From: Carya illinoinensis
Lineage: Eukaryota; Streptophyta; Magnoliopsida; Fagales; Juglandaceae
Direction: 5' to 3'
Assembly: GCF_018687715.1 (NCBI RefSeq)
Contig: NC_056755.1
Span: 25,312,501-25,376,500, forward strand
DNA: 64,000 bases
The position numbers were made by a program, and so were the translations under genes. Below the pieces are notes generated by a model, which was not told where the DNA came from, made no database searches, and worked only from the letters and a program-made list of their open reading frames with translations. Positions 38,579 through 52,963 of the stretch are shown here, in pieces (positions within the stretch are counted from its first letter, which is position 1; the number at the start of each line of letters is the position of its first letter).

Positions 38579-40017
38579 TTGATCCAACACATTTCAATAG
38601 ATGGAATACAATCCCACGTAGGTGCACCTGCATGTGCATTGGAACTAATCAGCCCAAAACCCGAGCCTCTTAAACCATTTTCTCAAGGGCAATCTCACAT
38701 CACATCCATCCCTCATTAACACTCCTGGTTCGTTTCAGGCATTGGACGAATTGGCTCGAACAAACCCGTCTTTTCATGAATTCTTGCGCACATACTCCAA
38801 ACCATTGGTTTTCCTCGAGCCTAGGATGTGCCACACGGCCCTAAAGTTCTCATTCCACCATTGTTAGGTTTCTGAATAAAGTTGAGGGCATTAATCAACT
38901 CACTAGTGATTAGTCATCACAAAACCTTGTTTGGAACATAATTGCCCTTTTAATTCTATCTCACCTTTTCTAAATGAGCCTTACAAATTTAATTGTTGTT
39001 GTTCATCCTTCATAGAGTGAATTTGAAGATTACACTTGATCCAGCACATTTCGACAAAAGGAATGTCAATGGAACAGACAAGTCACAGCCAATCGCCACC
39101 TGCGCGCACCTCCATGTGCATTGCAACTAATCGGCCCAAAAGCCAACGCCCTTTACACCATTTTCTCAAGGGAAATCTCATCAAATGCGTCCATGATTAA
39201 AGCCTTACAGCTCATTTCTAGCACTGAACGAATTGACTCGAATAAACCTATCTTTTCTATCACTGTTCCAATTGTAGCCCCCATTCAGCATACAAACGGT
39301 TTCCCTCAAGCCGAAGAAGTGCCACACGCCCCACATGTTCTCATCTCACCATGGTTGAGCTTCTAGCTTGAGTTGAGGGCATTAATCAACTCACAAGTCA
39401 ATAGTCATCTCTAAACCGTGTTTTCAGGTTAATTTCCTTTTTAATTCTTTCTTAGCTTACATATGTGGACCTTACGACTTCTATTCTTGTTCTTTATCAA
39501 TCTAAGAGTGAATTAGTGGATTGGAATTGATCCACGACATTTCCGTTGAAGGAATGTCATTCCAACGCCCAAGTCCCCGCCAATCGCCACCTTGGTGCAC
39601 ATCCATGTGCATTGCAACTAATCAGCCCCTAACCCATGCCTTTTATATTATTTTCTCAAGTGAAATCTCATGAAATGCCTCCCACCTTAACCCTTCCAGC
39701 TGATTGATAGAAATGGACGAATTGGCCCCCGAACAGACCCGCCTTTTCTTTCCTTCTTCCAATCGCAGCCCACATAAGCCCCACCATCGGTTTCCATCGA
39801 GCCCAAGAAGTGCCACATGTCCTTCATGACCACAACCTGCCATTGTGAAGGTTTTAACTTAAGTTGACGGCATTAACAAACTTACAGGTGATTAGTCGTC
39901 TCTAAACGATGTTTTGAGCTTAATTTTCTTATTAATTCATTCTCGCCTTTTTTATACGGACCTTATGACTTTTATTGTTGTTTTTCATCATTCATAGAGT
40001 GAATTAGTGGATTAGAA
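38579..40017 (+). repeat. Unit 28 (1439 bp)
   Basis: cccaaaacccg and catactcc are shared with unit 36 and units 39, 40, 42, 43. First unit with cttctagcttgag, cttacatatg and tttccttcttcc. Confidence 0.95.
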
Positions 40018-41456
40018 TTGATCCAACACATTTCAATAGATGGAAAACAATCCCACGTAGGTGCACCTGCATGTGCATTGGAACTAATCAGCCCAAAGCC
40101 CGAGCCTCTTAAACCATTTTCTCAACGGCAATCTCACATCACATCCATCCCTCATTAACACTCCTGGTTCGTTTCAGGCATTGGACGAATTGGCTCGAAC
40201 AAACCCGTCTTTTCATGAATTCTTGCGCACATACGCCAAACCATTGGTTTTCCTCGAGCCTAGGATGTGCCACACGGCCCTAAAGTTCTCATTCCACCAT
40301 TGTTAGGTTTCTGAATAAAGTTGAGGGCATTAATCAACTCACTAGTGATTAGTCATCACAAAACCTTGTTTGGAACATAATTGCCCTTTTAATTCTATCT
40401 CACCTTTTCTAAATGAGCCTTACAAATTTAATTGTTGTTGTTCATCCTTCATAGAGTGAATTTGAAGATTACACTTGATCCAGCACATTTCGACAAAAGG
40501 AATGTCAATGGAACAGACAAGTCACAGCCAATCGCCACCTGCGCGCACCTCCATGTGCATTGCAACTAATCGGCCCAAAAGCCAACGCCCTTTACACCAT
40601 TTTCTCAAGGGAAATCTCATCAAATGCGTCCATGATTAAAGCCTTACAGCTCATTTCTAGCACTGAACGAATTGACTCGAATAAACCTATCTTTTCTATC
40701 ACTGTTCCAATTGTAGCCCCCATTCAGCATACAAACGGTTTCCCTCAAGCCGAAGAAGTGCCACACGCCCCACATGTTCTCATCTCACCATGGTTGAGCT
40801 TCTAGCTTGAGTTGATGGCATTAATCAACTCACAAGTCAATAGTCATCTCTAAACCGTGTTTTCAGGTTAATTTCCTTTTTAATTCTTTCTCAGCTTATA
40901 TATGTGGACCTTACGACTTCTATTCTTGTTCTTTATCAATCTAAGAGTGAATTAGTGGATTGGAATTGATCCACGACATTTCCGTTGAAGGAATGTCATT
41001 CCAACGCCCAAGTCCCCGCCAATCGCCACCTTGGTGCACATCCATGTGCATTGCAACTAATCAGCCCCTAACCCATGCCTTTTATATTATTTTCTCAAGT
41101 GAAATCTCATGAAATGCCTCCCACCTTAACCCTTCCAGCTGATTGATAGAAATGGACGAATTGGCCCCCGAACAGACCCGCCTTTTCTTTCGATCTTCCA
41201 ATCGCAGCCCACATAAGCCCCACCATCGGTTTCCATCGAGCCCAAGAAGTGCCACATGTCCTTCATGACCACAACCTGCCATTGTGAAGGTTTTAACTTA
41301 AGTTGACGGCATTAACAAACTTACAGGTGATTAGTCGTCTCTAAACGATGTTTTGAGCTTAATTTTCTTATTAATTCATTCTCGCCTTTTTTATACGGAC
41401 CTTATGACTTTTATTGTTGTTTTTCATCATTCATAGAGTGAATTAGTGGATTAGAA
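40018..41456 (+). repeat. Unit 29 (1439 bp)
   Basis: Private: ggaaaacaatcc and ctcaacggcaa. First with gagttgatggc after cttctagct; C is of the ttcgatcttcc type. Confidence 0.95.
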
Positions 41457-42894
41457 TTGATCCAACACATTTCAATAGATGGAATACAATCCCACGTAGG
41501 TGCACCTGCATGTGCATTGGAACTAATCAGCCCAAAGCCCGAGCCTCTTAAACCATTTTCTCAAGGGCAATCTCACATCACATCCATCCCTCATTAACAC
41601 TCCTGGTTCGTTTCAGGCATTGGACGAATTGGCTCGAAGAAACCCGTCTTTTCATGAATTCTTGTGCACATACACCAAACCATTGGTTTTCCTCGAGCCT
41701 AGGATGTGCCCCACGGCCCTAAAGTTCTCATTCCACCATTGTTAGGTTTCTGAATAAAGTTGAGGGCATTAATTAACTCACTAGTGATTAGTCATCACGA
41801 AACCTTGTTTGGAACATAATTGCCCTTTTAATTCTATCTCACCTTTTCTAAATGAGCCTTGCAAATTTAATTGTTGTTGTTCATCCTTCATAGAGTGAAT
41901 TTGAAGATTACACTTGATCCAGCACATTTCGACAAAAGGAATGTCAATGGAACAGACAAGTCACAGCCAATCGCCACCTGCGCGCACCTCCATGTGCATT
42001 GCAACTAATCGGCCCAAAAGCCAATGCCCTTTACACCATTTTCTGAAGGGAAATCTCATCAAATGCGTCCATGATTAAAGCCTTACAGCTCATTTCTAGC
42101 ACTGAACGAATTGACTCGAATAAACCTATCTTTTCTATCACTGTTCCAATTGTAGCCCCCATTCAGCATACAAACGGTTTCCCTCAAGGCGAAGAAGTGC
42201 CACACGCCCCACATGTTCTCATCTCACCATGGTTGAGCTTCTAGCTTGAGTTGAGGGCATTAATCAACTCACAAGTCAATAGTCATCTCTAAACCGTGTT
42301 TTCAGGTTAATTTCCTTTTTAATTCTTTCTTAGCTTACATATGTGGACCTTACGACTTCTATTCTTGTTCTTTATCAATCTAAGAGTGAATTAGTGGATT
42401 GGAATTGATCCACGACATTTCCGTTGAAGGAATGTCATTCCAACGCCCAAGTCCCCGCCAATCGCCACCTTGGTGCACATCCATGTGCATTGCAACTAAT
42501 CAGCCCCTAACCCATGCCTTTTATATTATTTTCTCAAGTGAAATCTCATGAAATGCCTCCCACCTTAACCCTTCCAGCTAATTGATAGAAATGGACGAAT
42601 TGGCCCCCGAACAGACCCGCCTTTTCTTTCGATCTTCCAATCGCAGCCCACATAAGCCCCACCATCGGTTTCCATCGAGCCCAAGAAGTGCCACATGTCC
42701 TTCATGACCACAACCTGCCATTGTGAAGGTTTTACTTAAGTTGACGGCATTAACAAACTTACAGGTGATTAGTCGTCTCTAAACGATGTTTTGAGCTTAA
42801 TTTTCTTATTAATTCATTCTCGCCTTTTTTATACGGACCTTATGACTTTTATTGTTGTTTTTCATCATTCATAGAGTGAATTAGTGGATTAGAA
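41457..42894 (+). repeat. Unit 30 (1438 bp)
   Basis: A and early B match unit 25 (catacacc, ttttctgaaggg); later B matches the cttctagct / cttacatatg type, so the unit is mosaic. C has ccagctaattg (stop in the minus frame) and gttttacttaag near 42733, one base short. Confidence 0.95.
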
Positions 42895-44333
42895 TTGATC
42901 CAACACATTTCAATAGATGGAATACAATCCCACGTAGGTGCACCTGCATGTGCATTGGAACTAATCAGCCCAAAGCCCGAGCCTCTTAAACCATTTTCTC
43001 AAGGGCAATCTCACATCACATCCATCCCTCATTAACACTCCTGGTTCGTTTCAGGCATTGGACGAATTGGCTCGAAGAAACCCGTCTTTTCATGAATTCT
43101 TGTGCACATACGCCAAACCATTGGTTTTCCTCGAGCCTAGGATGTGCCCCACGGCCCTAAAGTTCTCATTCCACCATTGTTAGGTTTCTGAATAAAGTTG
43201 AGGGCATTAATTAACTCACTAGTGATTAGTCATCACAAAACCTTGTTTGGAACATAATTGCCCTTTTAATTCTATCTCACCTTTTCTAAATGAGCCTTGC
43301 AAATTTAATTGTTGTTGTTCATCCTTCATAGAGTGAATTTGAAGATTACACTTGATCCAGCACATTTCGACAAAAGGAATGTCAATGGAACAGACAAGTC
43401 ACAGCCAATCGCCACCTGCGCGCACCTCCATGTGCATTGCAACTAATCGGCCCAAAAGCCAATGCCCTTTACACCATTTTCTCAAGGGAAATCTCATCAA
43501 ATGCGTCCATGATTAAAGCCTTACAGCTCATTTCTAGCACTGAACGAATTGACTCGAATAAACCTATCTTTTCTATCACTGTTCCAATTGTAGCCCCCAT
43601 TCAGCATACAAACGGTTTCCCTCAAGGCGAAGAAGTGCCACACGCCCCACATGTTCTCATCTCACCAAGGTTGAGCTTCTAACTTGAGTTGAGGGCATTA
43701 ATCAACTCACAAGTCAATAGTCATCTCTAAACCGTGTTTTCAGGTTAATTTCCTTTTTAATTCTTTCTTAGCTTATATATGTGGACCTTACGACTTCTAT
43801 TCTTGTTCTTTATCAATCTAAGAGTGAATTAGTGGATTGGAATTGATCCACGACATTTCCGTTGGAGGAATGTCATTCCAACGCCCAAGTCCCCGCCAAT
43901 CGCCACCTTGGTGCACATCCATGTGCATTGCAACTAATCGGCCCCTAACCCATGCCTTTTATATTATTTTCTCAATTGAAATCTCATGAAATGCCTCCCA
44001 CCTTAACCCTTCCAGCTGATTGATAGAAATGGACGAATTGGCCCCCGAACAGACCCGCCTTTTCTTTCGTTCTTCCAATCGCAGCCCACATAAGCCCCAC
44101 CATCGGTTTCCATCGAGCCCAAGAAGTGCCACATGTCCTTCATGACCACAACCTGCCATTGTGAAGGTTTTAACTTAAGTTGACGGCATTAACAAACTTA
44201 CAGGTGATTAGTCGTCCCTAAACGATGTTTTGAGCTTAATTTTCTTATTAATTCATTCTCGCCTTTTTTATACGGACCTTATGACTTTTATTGTTGTTTT
44301 TCATCATTCATAGAGTGAATTAGTGGATTAGAA
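42895..44333 (+). repeat. Unit 31 (1439 bp)
   Basis: caccaaggttg, aatcggcccct, ctcaattgaaat and gtccctaaac as in unit 26, plus gttggaggaa near 43864, shared only with unit 32. Confidence 0.95.
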
Positions 44334-45772
44334 TTGATCCAACACATTTCAATAGATGGAATACAATCCCACGTAGGTGCACCTGCATGTGCATTGGAAC
44401 TAATCAGCCCAAAGCCCGAGCCTCTTAAACCATTTTCTCAAGGGCAATCTCACATCACATCCATCCCTCATTAACACTCCTGGTTCGTTTCAGGCATTGG
44501 ACGAATTGGCTCGAAGAAACCCGTCTTTTCATGAATTCTTGTGCACATACGCCAAACCATTGGTTTTCCTCAAGCCTAGGATGTGCCCCACGGCCCTAAA
44601 GTTCTCATTCCACCATTGTTAGGTTTCTGAATAAAGTTGAGGGCATTAATTAACTCACTAGTGATTAGTCATCACAAAACCTTGTTTGGAACATAATTGC
44701 CCTTTTAATTCTATCTCACCTTTTCTAAATGAGCCTTGCAAATTTAATTGTTGTTGTTCATCCTTCATAGAGTGAATTTGAAGATTACACTTGATCCAGC
44801 ACATTTCGACAAAAGGAATGTCAATGGAACAGACAAGTCACAGCCAATCGCCACCTGCGCGCACCTCCATGTGCATTGCAACTAATCGGCCCAAAAGCCA
44901 ATGCCCTTTACACCATTTTCTCAAGGGAAATCTCATCAAATGCGTCCATGATTAAAGCCTTACAGCTCATTTCTAGCACTGAACGAATTGACTCGAATAA
45001 ACCTATCTTTTCTATCACTGTTCCAATTGTAGCCCCCATTCAGCATACAAACGGTTTCCCTCAAGGCGAAGAAGTGCCACACGCCCCACATGTTCTCATC
45101 TCACCAAGGTTGAGCTTCTAACTTGAGTTGAGGGCATTAATCAACTCACAAGTCAATAGTCATCTCTAAACCGTGTTTTCAGGTTAATTTCCTTTTTAAT
45201 TCTTTCTTAGCTTATATATGTGGACCTTACGACTTCTATTCTTGTTCTTTATCAATCTAAGAGTGAATTAGTGGATTGGAATTGATCCACGACATTTCCG
45301 TTGGAGGAATGTCATTCCAACGCCCAAGTCCCCGCCAATCGCCACCTTGGTGCACATCCATGTGCATTGCAACTAATCGGCCCCTAACCCATGCCTTTTA
45401 TATTATTTTCTCAATTGAAATCTCATGAAATGCCTCCCACCTTAACCCTTCCAGCTGATTGATAGAAATGGACGAATTGGCCCCCGAACAGACCCGCCTT
45501 TTCTTTCGTTCTTCCAATCGCAGCCCACATAAGCCCCACCATCGGTTTCCATCGAGCCCAAGAAGTGCCACATGTCCTTCATGACCACAACCTGCCATTG
45601 TGAAGGTTTTAACTTAAGTTGACGGCATTAACAAACTTACAGGTGATTAGTCGTCCCTAAACGATGTTTTGAGCTTAATTTTCTTATTAATTCATTCTCG
45701 CCTTTTTTATACGGACCTTATGACTTTTATTGTTGTTTTTCATCATTCATAGAGTGAATTAGTGGATTAGAA
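44334..45772 (+). repeat. Unit 32 (1439 bp)
   Basis: Duplicate of unit 31, with gttggaggaa near 45303. Private: cctcaagcctagg near 44570 (CpG to CpA). Confidence 0.95.
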
Positions 45773-47210
45773 TTGATCCAACACATTTCAATAGATGGAA
45801 TACAATCCCACGTAGGTGCACCTGCATGTGCATTGGAACTAATCAGCCCAAAGCCCGAGCCTCTTAAACCATTTTCTCAAGGGCAATCTCACATCACATC
45901 CATCCCTCATTAACACTCCTGGTTCGTTTCAGGCATTGGACGAATTGGCTCGAAGAAACCCGTCTTTTCATGAATTCTTGCGCACATACGCCAAACCATT
46001 GGTTTTCCTCGAGCCTAGGATGTGCCACACGGCCCTAAAGTTCTCATTCCACCATTGTTAGGTTTCTGAATAAAGTTGAGGGCATTAATCAACTCACTAG
46101 TGCTTAGTCATCACAAAACCTTGTTTGGAACATAATTGCCCTTTTAATTCTATCTCACCTTTTCTAAATGAGCCTTGCAAATTTAATTGTTGTTGTTCAT
46201 CCTTCATAGAGTGAATTTGAAGATTACACTTGATCCAGCACATTTCGACAAAAGGAATGTCAATGGAACAGACAAGTCACAGCCAATCGCCACCTGCGCG
46301 CACCTCCATGTGCATTGCAACTAATCCGCCCAAAAGCCAATGCCCTTTACACCATTTTCTCAAGGGAAATCTCATCAAATGCGTCCATGATTAAAGCCTT
46401 ACAGCTCATTTCTAGCACTGAACGAATTGACTCGAATAAACCTATCTTTTCTATCACTGTTCCAATTGTAGCCCCCATTCAGCATACAAACGGTTTCCCT
46501 CAAGGCGAAGAAGTGCCACACGCCCCACATGTTCTCATCTCACCATGGTTGAGCTTCTAACTTGAGTTGAGGGCATTAATCAACTCACAATCAATAGTCA
46601 TCTCTAAACCGTGTTTTCAGGTTAATTTCCTTTTTAATTCTTTCTTAGCTTATATATGTGGACCTTACGACTTCTATTCTTGTTCTTTATCAATCTAAGA
46701 GTGAATTAGTGGATTGGAATTGATCCACGACATTTCCGTTGAAGGAATGTGATTCCAACGCCCAAGTCCCCGCCAATCGCCACCTTGGTGCACATCCATG
46801 TGCATTGCAACTAATCAGCCCCTAACCCATGCCTTTTATATTATTTTCTCAAGTGAAATCTCATGAAATGCCTCCCACCTTAACCCTTCCAGCTGATTGA
46901 TAGAAATGGACGAATTGGCCCCCGAACAGACCCGCCTTTTCTTTCGATCTTCCAATCGCAGCCCACATAAGCCCCACCATCGGTTTCCATCGAGCCCAAG
47001 AAGTGCCACATGTCCTTCATGACCACAACCTGCCATTGTGAAGGTTTGAACTTAAGTTGACGGCATTAACAAACTTACAGGTGATTAGTCGTCTCTAAAC
47101 GATGTTTTGAGCTTAATTTTCTTATTAATTCATTCTCGCCTTTTTTATACGGACCTTATGACTTTTATTGTTGTTTTTCATCATTCATAGAGTGAATTAG
47201 TGGATTAGAA
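45773..47210 (+). repeat. Unit 33 (1438 bp)
   Basis: Marker set shared only with unit 34: agtgcttagtc, aatccgccc, cacaatcaat (one base lost near 46591) and aatgtgattcc. Its ggtttgaactt form in C is shared with units 34 and 35. Confidence 0.95.
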
Positions 47211-48648
47211 TTGATCCAACACATTTCAATAGATGGAATACAATCCCACGTAGGTGCACCTGCATGTGCATTGGAACTAATCAGCCCAAAGCCCGAGCCT
47301 CTTAAACCATTTTCTCAAGGGCAATCTCACATCACATCCATCCCTCATTAACACTCCTGGTTCGTTTCAGGCATTGGACGAATTGGCTCGAAGAAACCCG
47401 TCTTTTCATGAATTCTTGCGCACATACGCCAAACCATTGGTTTTCCTCGAGCCTAGGATGTGCCACACGGCCCTAAAGTTCTCATTCCACCATTGTTAGG
47501 TTTCTGAATAAAGTTGAGGGCATTAATCAACTCACTAGTGCTTAGTCATCACAAAACCTTGTTTGGAACATAATTGCCCTTTTAATTCTATCTCACCTTT
47601 TCTAAATGAGCCTTGCAAATTTAATTGTTGTTGTTCATCCTTCATAGAGTGAATTTGAAGATTACACTTGATCCAGCACATTTCGACAAAAGGAATGTCA
47701 ATGGAACAGACAAGTCACAGCCAATCGCCACCTGCGCGCACCTCCATGTGCATTGCAACTAATCCGCCCAAAAGCCAATGCCCTTTACACCATTTTCTCA
47801 AGGGAAATCTCATCAAATGCGTCCATGATTAAAGCCTTACAGCTCATTTCTAGCACTGAACGAATTGACTCGAATAAACCTATCTTTTCTATCACTGTTC
47901 CAATTGTAGCCCCCATTCAGCATACAAACGGTTTCCCTCAAGGCGAAGAAGTGCCACACGCCCCACATGTTCTCATCTCACCATGGTTGAGCTTCTAACT
48001 TGAGTTGAGGGCATTAATCAACTCACAATCAATAGTCATCTCTAAACCGTGTTTTCAGGTTAATTTCCTTTTTAATTCTTTCTTAGCTTATATATGTGGA
48101 CCTTACGACTTCTATTCTTGTTCTTTATCAATCTAAGAGTGAATTAGTGGATTGGAATTGATCCACGACATTTCCGTTGAAGGAATGTGATTCCAACGCC
48201 CAAGTCCCCGCCAATCGCCACCTTGGTGCACATCCATGTGCATTGCAACTAATCAGCCCCTAACCCATGCCTTTTATATTATTTTCTCAAGTGAAATCTC
48301 ATGAAATGCCTCCCACCTTAACCCTTCCAGCTGATTGATAGAAATGGACGAATTGGCCCCCGAACAGACCCGCCTTTTCTTTCGATCTTCCAATCGCAGC
48401 CCACATAAGCCCCACCATCGGTTTCCATCGAGCCCAAGAAGTGCCACATGTCCTTCATGACCACAACCTGCCATTGTGAAGGTTTGAACTTAAGTTGACG
48501 GCATTAACAAACTTACAGGTGATTAGTCGTCTCTAAACGATGTTTTGAGCTTAATTTTCTTATTAATTCATTCTCGCCTTTTTTATACGGACCTTATGAC
48601 TTTTATTGTTGTTTTTCATGATTCATATAGTGAATTAGTGCATTAGAA
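47211..48648 (+). repeat. Unit 34 (1438 bp)
   Basis: Same markers as unit 33 up to ggtttgaactt (48483). The last 30 or so bases switch to catgattcatatag and gtgcattag, the tail of unit 26. Confidence 0.95.
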
Positions 48649-50086
48649 TTGATCCAACACATTTCAATAGATGGAATACAATCCCACGTAGGTGCACCTG
48701 CATGTGCATTGGAACTAATCAGCCCAAAGCCCGAGCCTCTTAAACCATTTTCTCAAGGGCAATCTCACATCACATCCATCCCTCATTAACACTCCTGGTT
48801 CGTTTCAGGCATTGGACGGATTGGCTCGAAGAAACCCGTCTTTTCATGAATTCTTGCGCACATACGCCAAACCATTGGTTTTCCTCGAGCCTAGGATGTG
48901 CCACACGGCCCTAAAGTTCTCATTCCACCATTGTTAGGTTTCTGAATAAAGTTGAGGGCATTAATCAACTCACTAGTGATTAGTTATCACAAAACCTTGT
49001 TTGGAACATAATTGCCCTTTTAATTCTATCTCACCTTTTCTAAATGAGCCTTGCAAATTTAATTGTTGTTGTTCATCCTTCATAGAGTGAATTTGAAGAT
49101 TACACTTGATCCAGCACATTTCGACAAAAGGAATGTCAATGGAACAGACAAGTCACAGCCAATCGCCACCTGCGCGCACCTCCATGTGCATTGCAACTAA
49201 TCGGCCCAAAAGCCAACGCCCTTTACACCATTTTCTCAAGGGAAATCTCATCAAATGCGTCCATGATTAAAGCCTTACAGGTCATTTCTAGCACTGAACG
49301 AATTGACTCGAATAAACCTATCTTTTCTATCACTGTTTCAATTGTAGCCCCCATTCAGCATACAAACGGTTTCCCTCAAGCCGAAGAAGTGCCACACGCC
49401 CCACATGTTCTCATCTCAGCATGGTTGAGCTTCTAACTTGAGTTGAGGGCATTAATCAACTCACAAGTCAATAGTCATCTCTAAACCGTGTTTTCAGGTT
49501 AATTTCCTTTTTAATTCTTTCTTAGCTTATATATGTGGACCTTACGACTTCTATTCTTGTTCTTTATCAATCTAAGAGTGAATTAGTGGATTGGAATTGA
49601 TCCACGACATTTCCGTTGAAGGAATGTCATTCCAACGCCCAAGTCCCCGCCAATCGCCACCTTGGTGCACATCCATGTGCATTGCAACTAATCAGCCCCT
49701 AACCCATGCCTGTATATTATTTTCTCAAGTGAAATCTCATGAAATGCCTCCCACCTTAACCCTTCCAGCTGATTGATAGAAATGGACGAATTGGCCCCCG
49801 AACAGACCCGCCTTTTCTTTCGTTCTTCCAATCGCAGCCCACATAAGCCCCACCATCGGTTTCCATCGAGCCCAAGAAGTGCCACATGTCCTTCATGACC
49901 ACAACCTGCCATTGTGAAGGTTTGAACTTAAGTTGACGGCATTAACAAACTTACAGGTGATTAGTCGTCTCTAAACGATGTTTTGAGCTTAATTTTCTTA
50001 TTAATTCATTCTCGCCTTTTTTATACGGACCTTATGACTTTTATTGTTGTTTTTCATCATTTATAGAGTGAATTAGTGGATTAGAA
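48649..50086 (+). repeat. Unit 35 (1438 bp)
   Basis: Counterpart of unit 27 (ggacggattgg, tagttatcac, atgcctgtatatt, catttatagag). Private: acaggtcatt, ctgtttcaattg, ctcagcatgg. It has ggtttgaactt near 49922 as in units 33 and 34. Confidence 0.95.
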
Positions 50087-51525
50087 TTGATCCAACACAT
50101 TTCAATAGATGGAATACAATCCCACGTAGGTGCACCTGCATGTGCATTGGAACTAATCAGCCCAAAACCCGAGCCTCTTAAACCATTTTCTCAAGGGCAA
50201 TCTCACATCACATCCATCCCTCATTAACACTCCTGGTTCGTTTCAGGCATTGGACGAATTGGCTCGAACAAACCCGTCTTTTCATGAATTCTTGCGCACA
50301 TACTCCAAACCATTGGTTTTCCTCGAGCCTAGGATGTGCCACACGGCCCTAAAGTTCTCATTCCACCATTGTTAGGTTTCTGAATAAAGTTGAGGGCATT
50401 AATCAACTCACTAGTGATTAGTCATCACAAAACCTTGTTTGGAACATAATTGCCCTTTTAATTCTATCTCACCTTTTCTAAATGAGCCTTACAAATTTAA
50501 TTGTTGTTGTTCATCCTTCATAGAGTGAATTTGAAGATTACACTTGATCCAGCACATTTCGACAAAAGGAATGTCAATGGAACAGACAAGTCACAGCCAA
50601 TCGCCACCTGCGCGCACCTCCATGTGCATTGCAACTAATCGGCCCAAAAGCCAACGCCCTTTACACCATTTTCTCAAGGGAAATCTCATCAAATGCGTCC
50701 ATGATTAAAGCCTTACAGCTCATTTCTAGCACTGAACGAATTGACTCGAATAAACCTATCTTTTCTATCACTGTTCCAATTGTAGCCCCCATTCAGCATA
50801 CAAACGGTTTCCCTCAAGGCGAAGAAGTGCCACACGCCCCACATGTTCTCATCTCACCATGGTTGAGCTTCTAGCTTGAGTTGAGGGCATTAATCAACTC
50901 ACAAGTCAATAGTCATCTCTAAACCGTGTTTTCAGGTTAATTTCCTTTTTAATTCTTTCTTAGCTTACATATGTGGACCTTACGACTTCTATTCTTGTTC
51001 TTTATCAATCTAAGAGTGAATTAGTGGATTGGAATTGATCCACGACATTTCCGTTGAAGGAATGTCATTCCAACGCCCAAGTCCCCGCCAATCGCCACCT
51101 TGGTGCACATCCATGTGCATTGCAACTAATCAGCCCCTAACCCATGCCTTTTATATTATTTTCTCAAGTGAAATCTCATGAAATGCCTCCCACCTTAACC
51201 CTTCCAGCTGATTGATAGAAATGGACGAATTGGCCCCCGAACAGACCCGCCTTTTCTTTCGTTCTTCCAATCGCAGCCCACATAAGCCCCACCATCGGTT
51301 TCCATCGAGCCCAAGAAGTGCCACATGTCCTTCATGACCACAACCTGCCATTGTGAAGGTTTTAACTTAAGTTGACGGCATTAACAAACTTACAGGTGAT
51401 TAGTCGTCTCTAAACGATGTTTTGAGCTTAATTTTCTTATTAATTCATTCTCGCCTTTTTTATACGGACCTTATGACTTTTATTGTTGTTTTTCATCATT
51501 CATAGAGTGAATTAGTGGATTAGAA
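50087..51525 (+). repeat. Unit 36 (1439 bp)
   Basis: Counterpart of unit 28 (cccaaaacccg, catactcc, cttctagct with gagttgaggg, cttacatatg), but with caaggcgaag in B and cgttcttcc in C. Confidence 0.95.
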
Positions 51526-52963
51526 TTGATCCAACACATTTCAATAGATGGAATACAATCCCACGTAGGTGCACCTGCATGTGCATTGGAACTAATCAGC
51601 CCAAAGCCCGAGCCTCTTAAACCATTTTCTCAAGGGCAATCTCACATCACATCCATCCCTCATTAACACTCCTGGTTCGTTTCAGGCATTGGACGAATTG
51701 GCTCGAAGAAACCCGTCTTTTCATGAATTCTTGCGCACATACGCCAAACCATTGGTTTTCCTCGAGCCTAGGATGTGCCACACGGCCCTAAAGTTCTCAT
51801 TCCACCATTGTTAGGTTTCTGAATAAAGTTGAGGGCATTAATCAACTCACTAGTGATTAGTCATCACAAAACCTTGTTTGGAACATAATTGCCCTTTTAA
51901 TTCTATCTCACCGTTTCTAAATGAGCCTTACAAATTTAATTGTTGTTGTTCATCCTTCATAGAGTGAATTTGAAGATTACACTTGATCCAGCACATTTCG
52001 ACAAAAGGAATGTCAATGGAACAGACAAGTCACAGCCAATCGCCACCTGCGCGCACCTCCATGTGCATTGCAACTAATCGGCCCAAAAGCCAACGCCCTT
52101 TACACCATTTTCTCAAGGGAAATCTCATCAAATGCGTCCATGATTAAAGCCTTACAGCTCATTTCTAGCACTGAACGAATTGACTCGAATAAACCTATCT
52201 TTTCTATCACTGTTCCAATTGTAGCCCCCATTCAGCATACAAACGGTTTCCCTCAAGCCGAAGAAGTGCCACACGCCCCACATGTTCTCATCTCACCATG
52301 GTTGAGCTTCTAGCTTGAGTTGATGGCATTAATCAACTCACAAGTCAATAGTCATCTCTAAACTGTGTTTTCAGGTTAATTTCCTTTTTAATTCTTTCTT
52401 AGCTTACATATGTGGACCTTACGACTTCTATTCTTGTTCTTTATCAATCTAAGAGTGAATTAGTGGATTGGAATTGATCCACGACATTTCCGTTGAAGGA
52501 ATGTCATTCCAACGCCCAAGTCCCCGCCAATCGCCACCTTGGTGCACATCCATGTGCATTGCAACTAATCAGCCCCTAACCCATGCCTTTTATATTATTT
52601 TCTCAAGTGAAATCTCATGAAATGCCTCCCACCTTAACCCTTCCAGCTGATTGATAGAAATGGACGAATTGCCCCCGAACAGACCCGCCTTTTCTTTCCT
52701 TCTTCCAATCGCAGCCCACATAAGCCCCACCATCGGTTTCCATCGAGCCCAAGAAGTGCCACATGTCCTTCATGACCACAACCTGCCATTGTGAAGGTTT
52801 TAACTTAAGTTGACGGCATTAACAAACTTACAGGTGATTAGTCGTCTCTAAACGATGTTTTGAGCTTAATTTTCTTATTAATTCATTCTCGCCTTTTTTA
52901 TACGGACCTTATGACTTTTATTGTTGTTTTTCATCATTCATAGAGTGAATTAGTGGATTAGAA
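51526..52963 (+). repeat. Unit 37 (1438 bp)
   Basis: caccgtttctaaatg near 51913 (also in units 44 and 45) and aaactgtgttt near 52363 (also unit 45). The missing g in gaattgcccccg near 52670 frameshifts the minus-strand frame. Confidence 0.95.
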
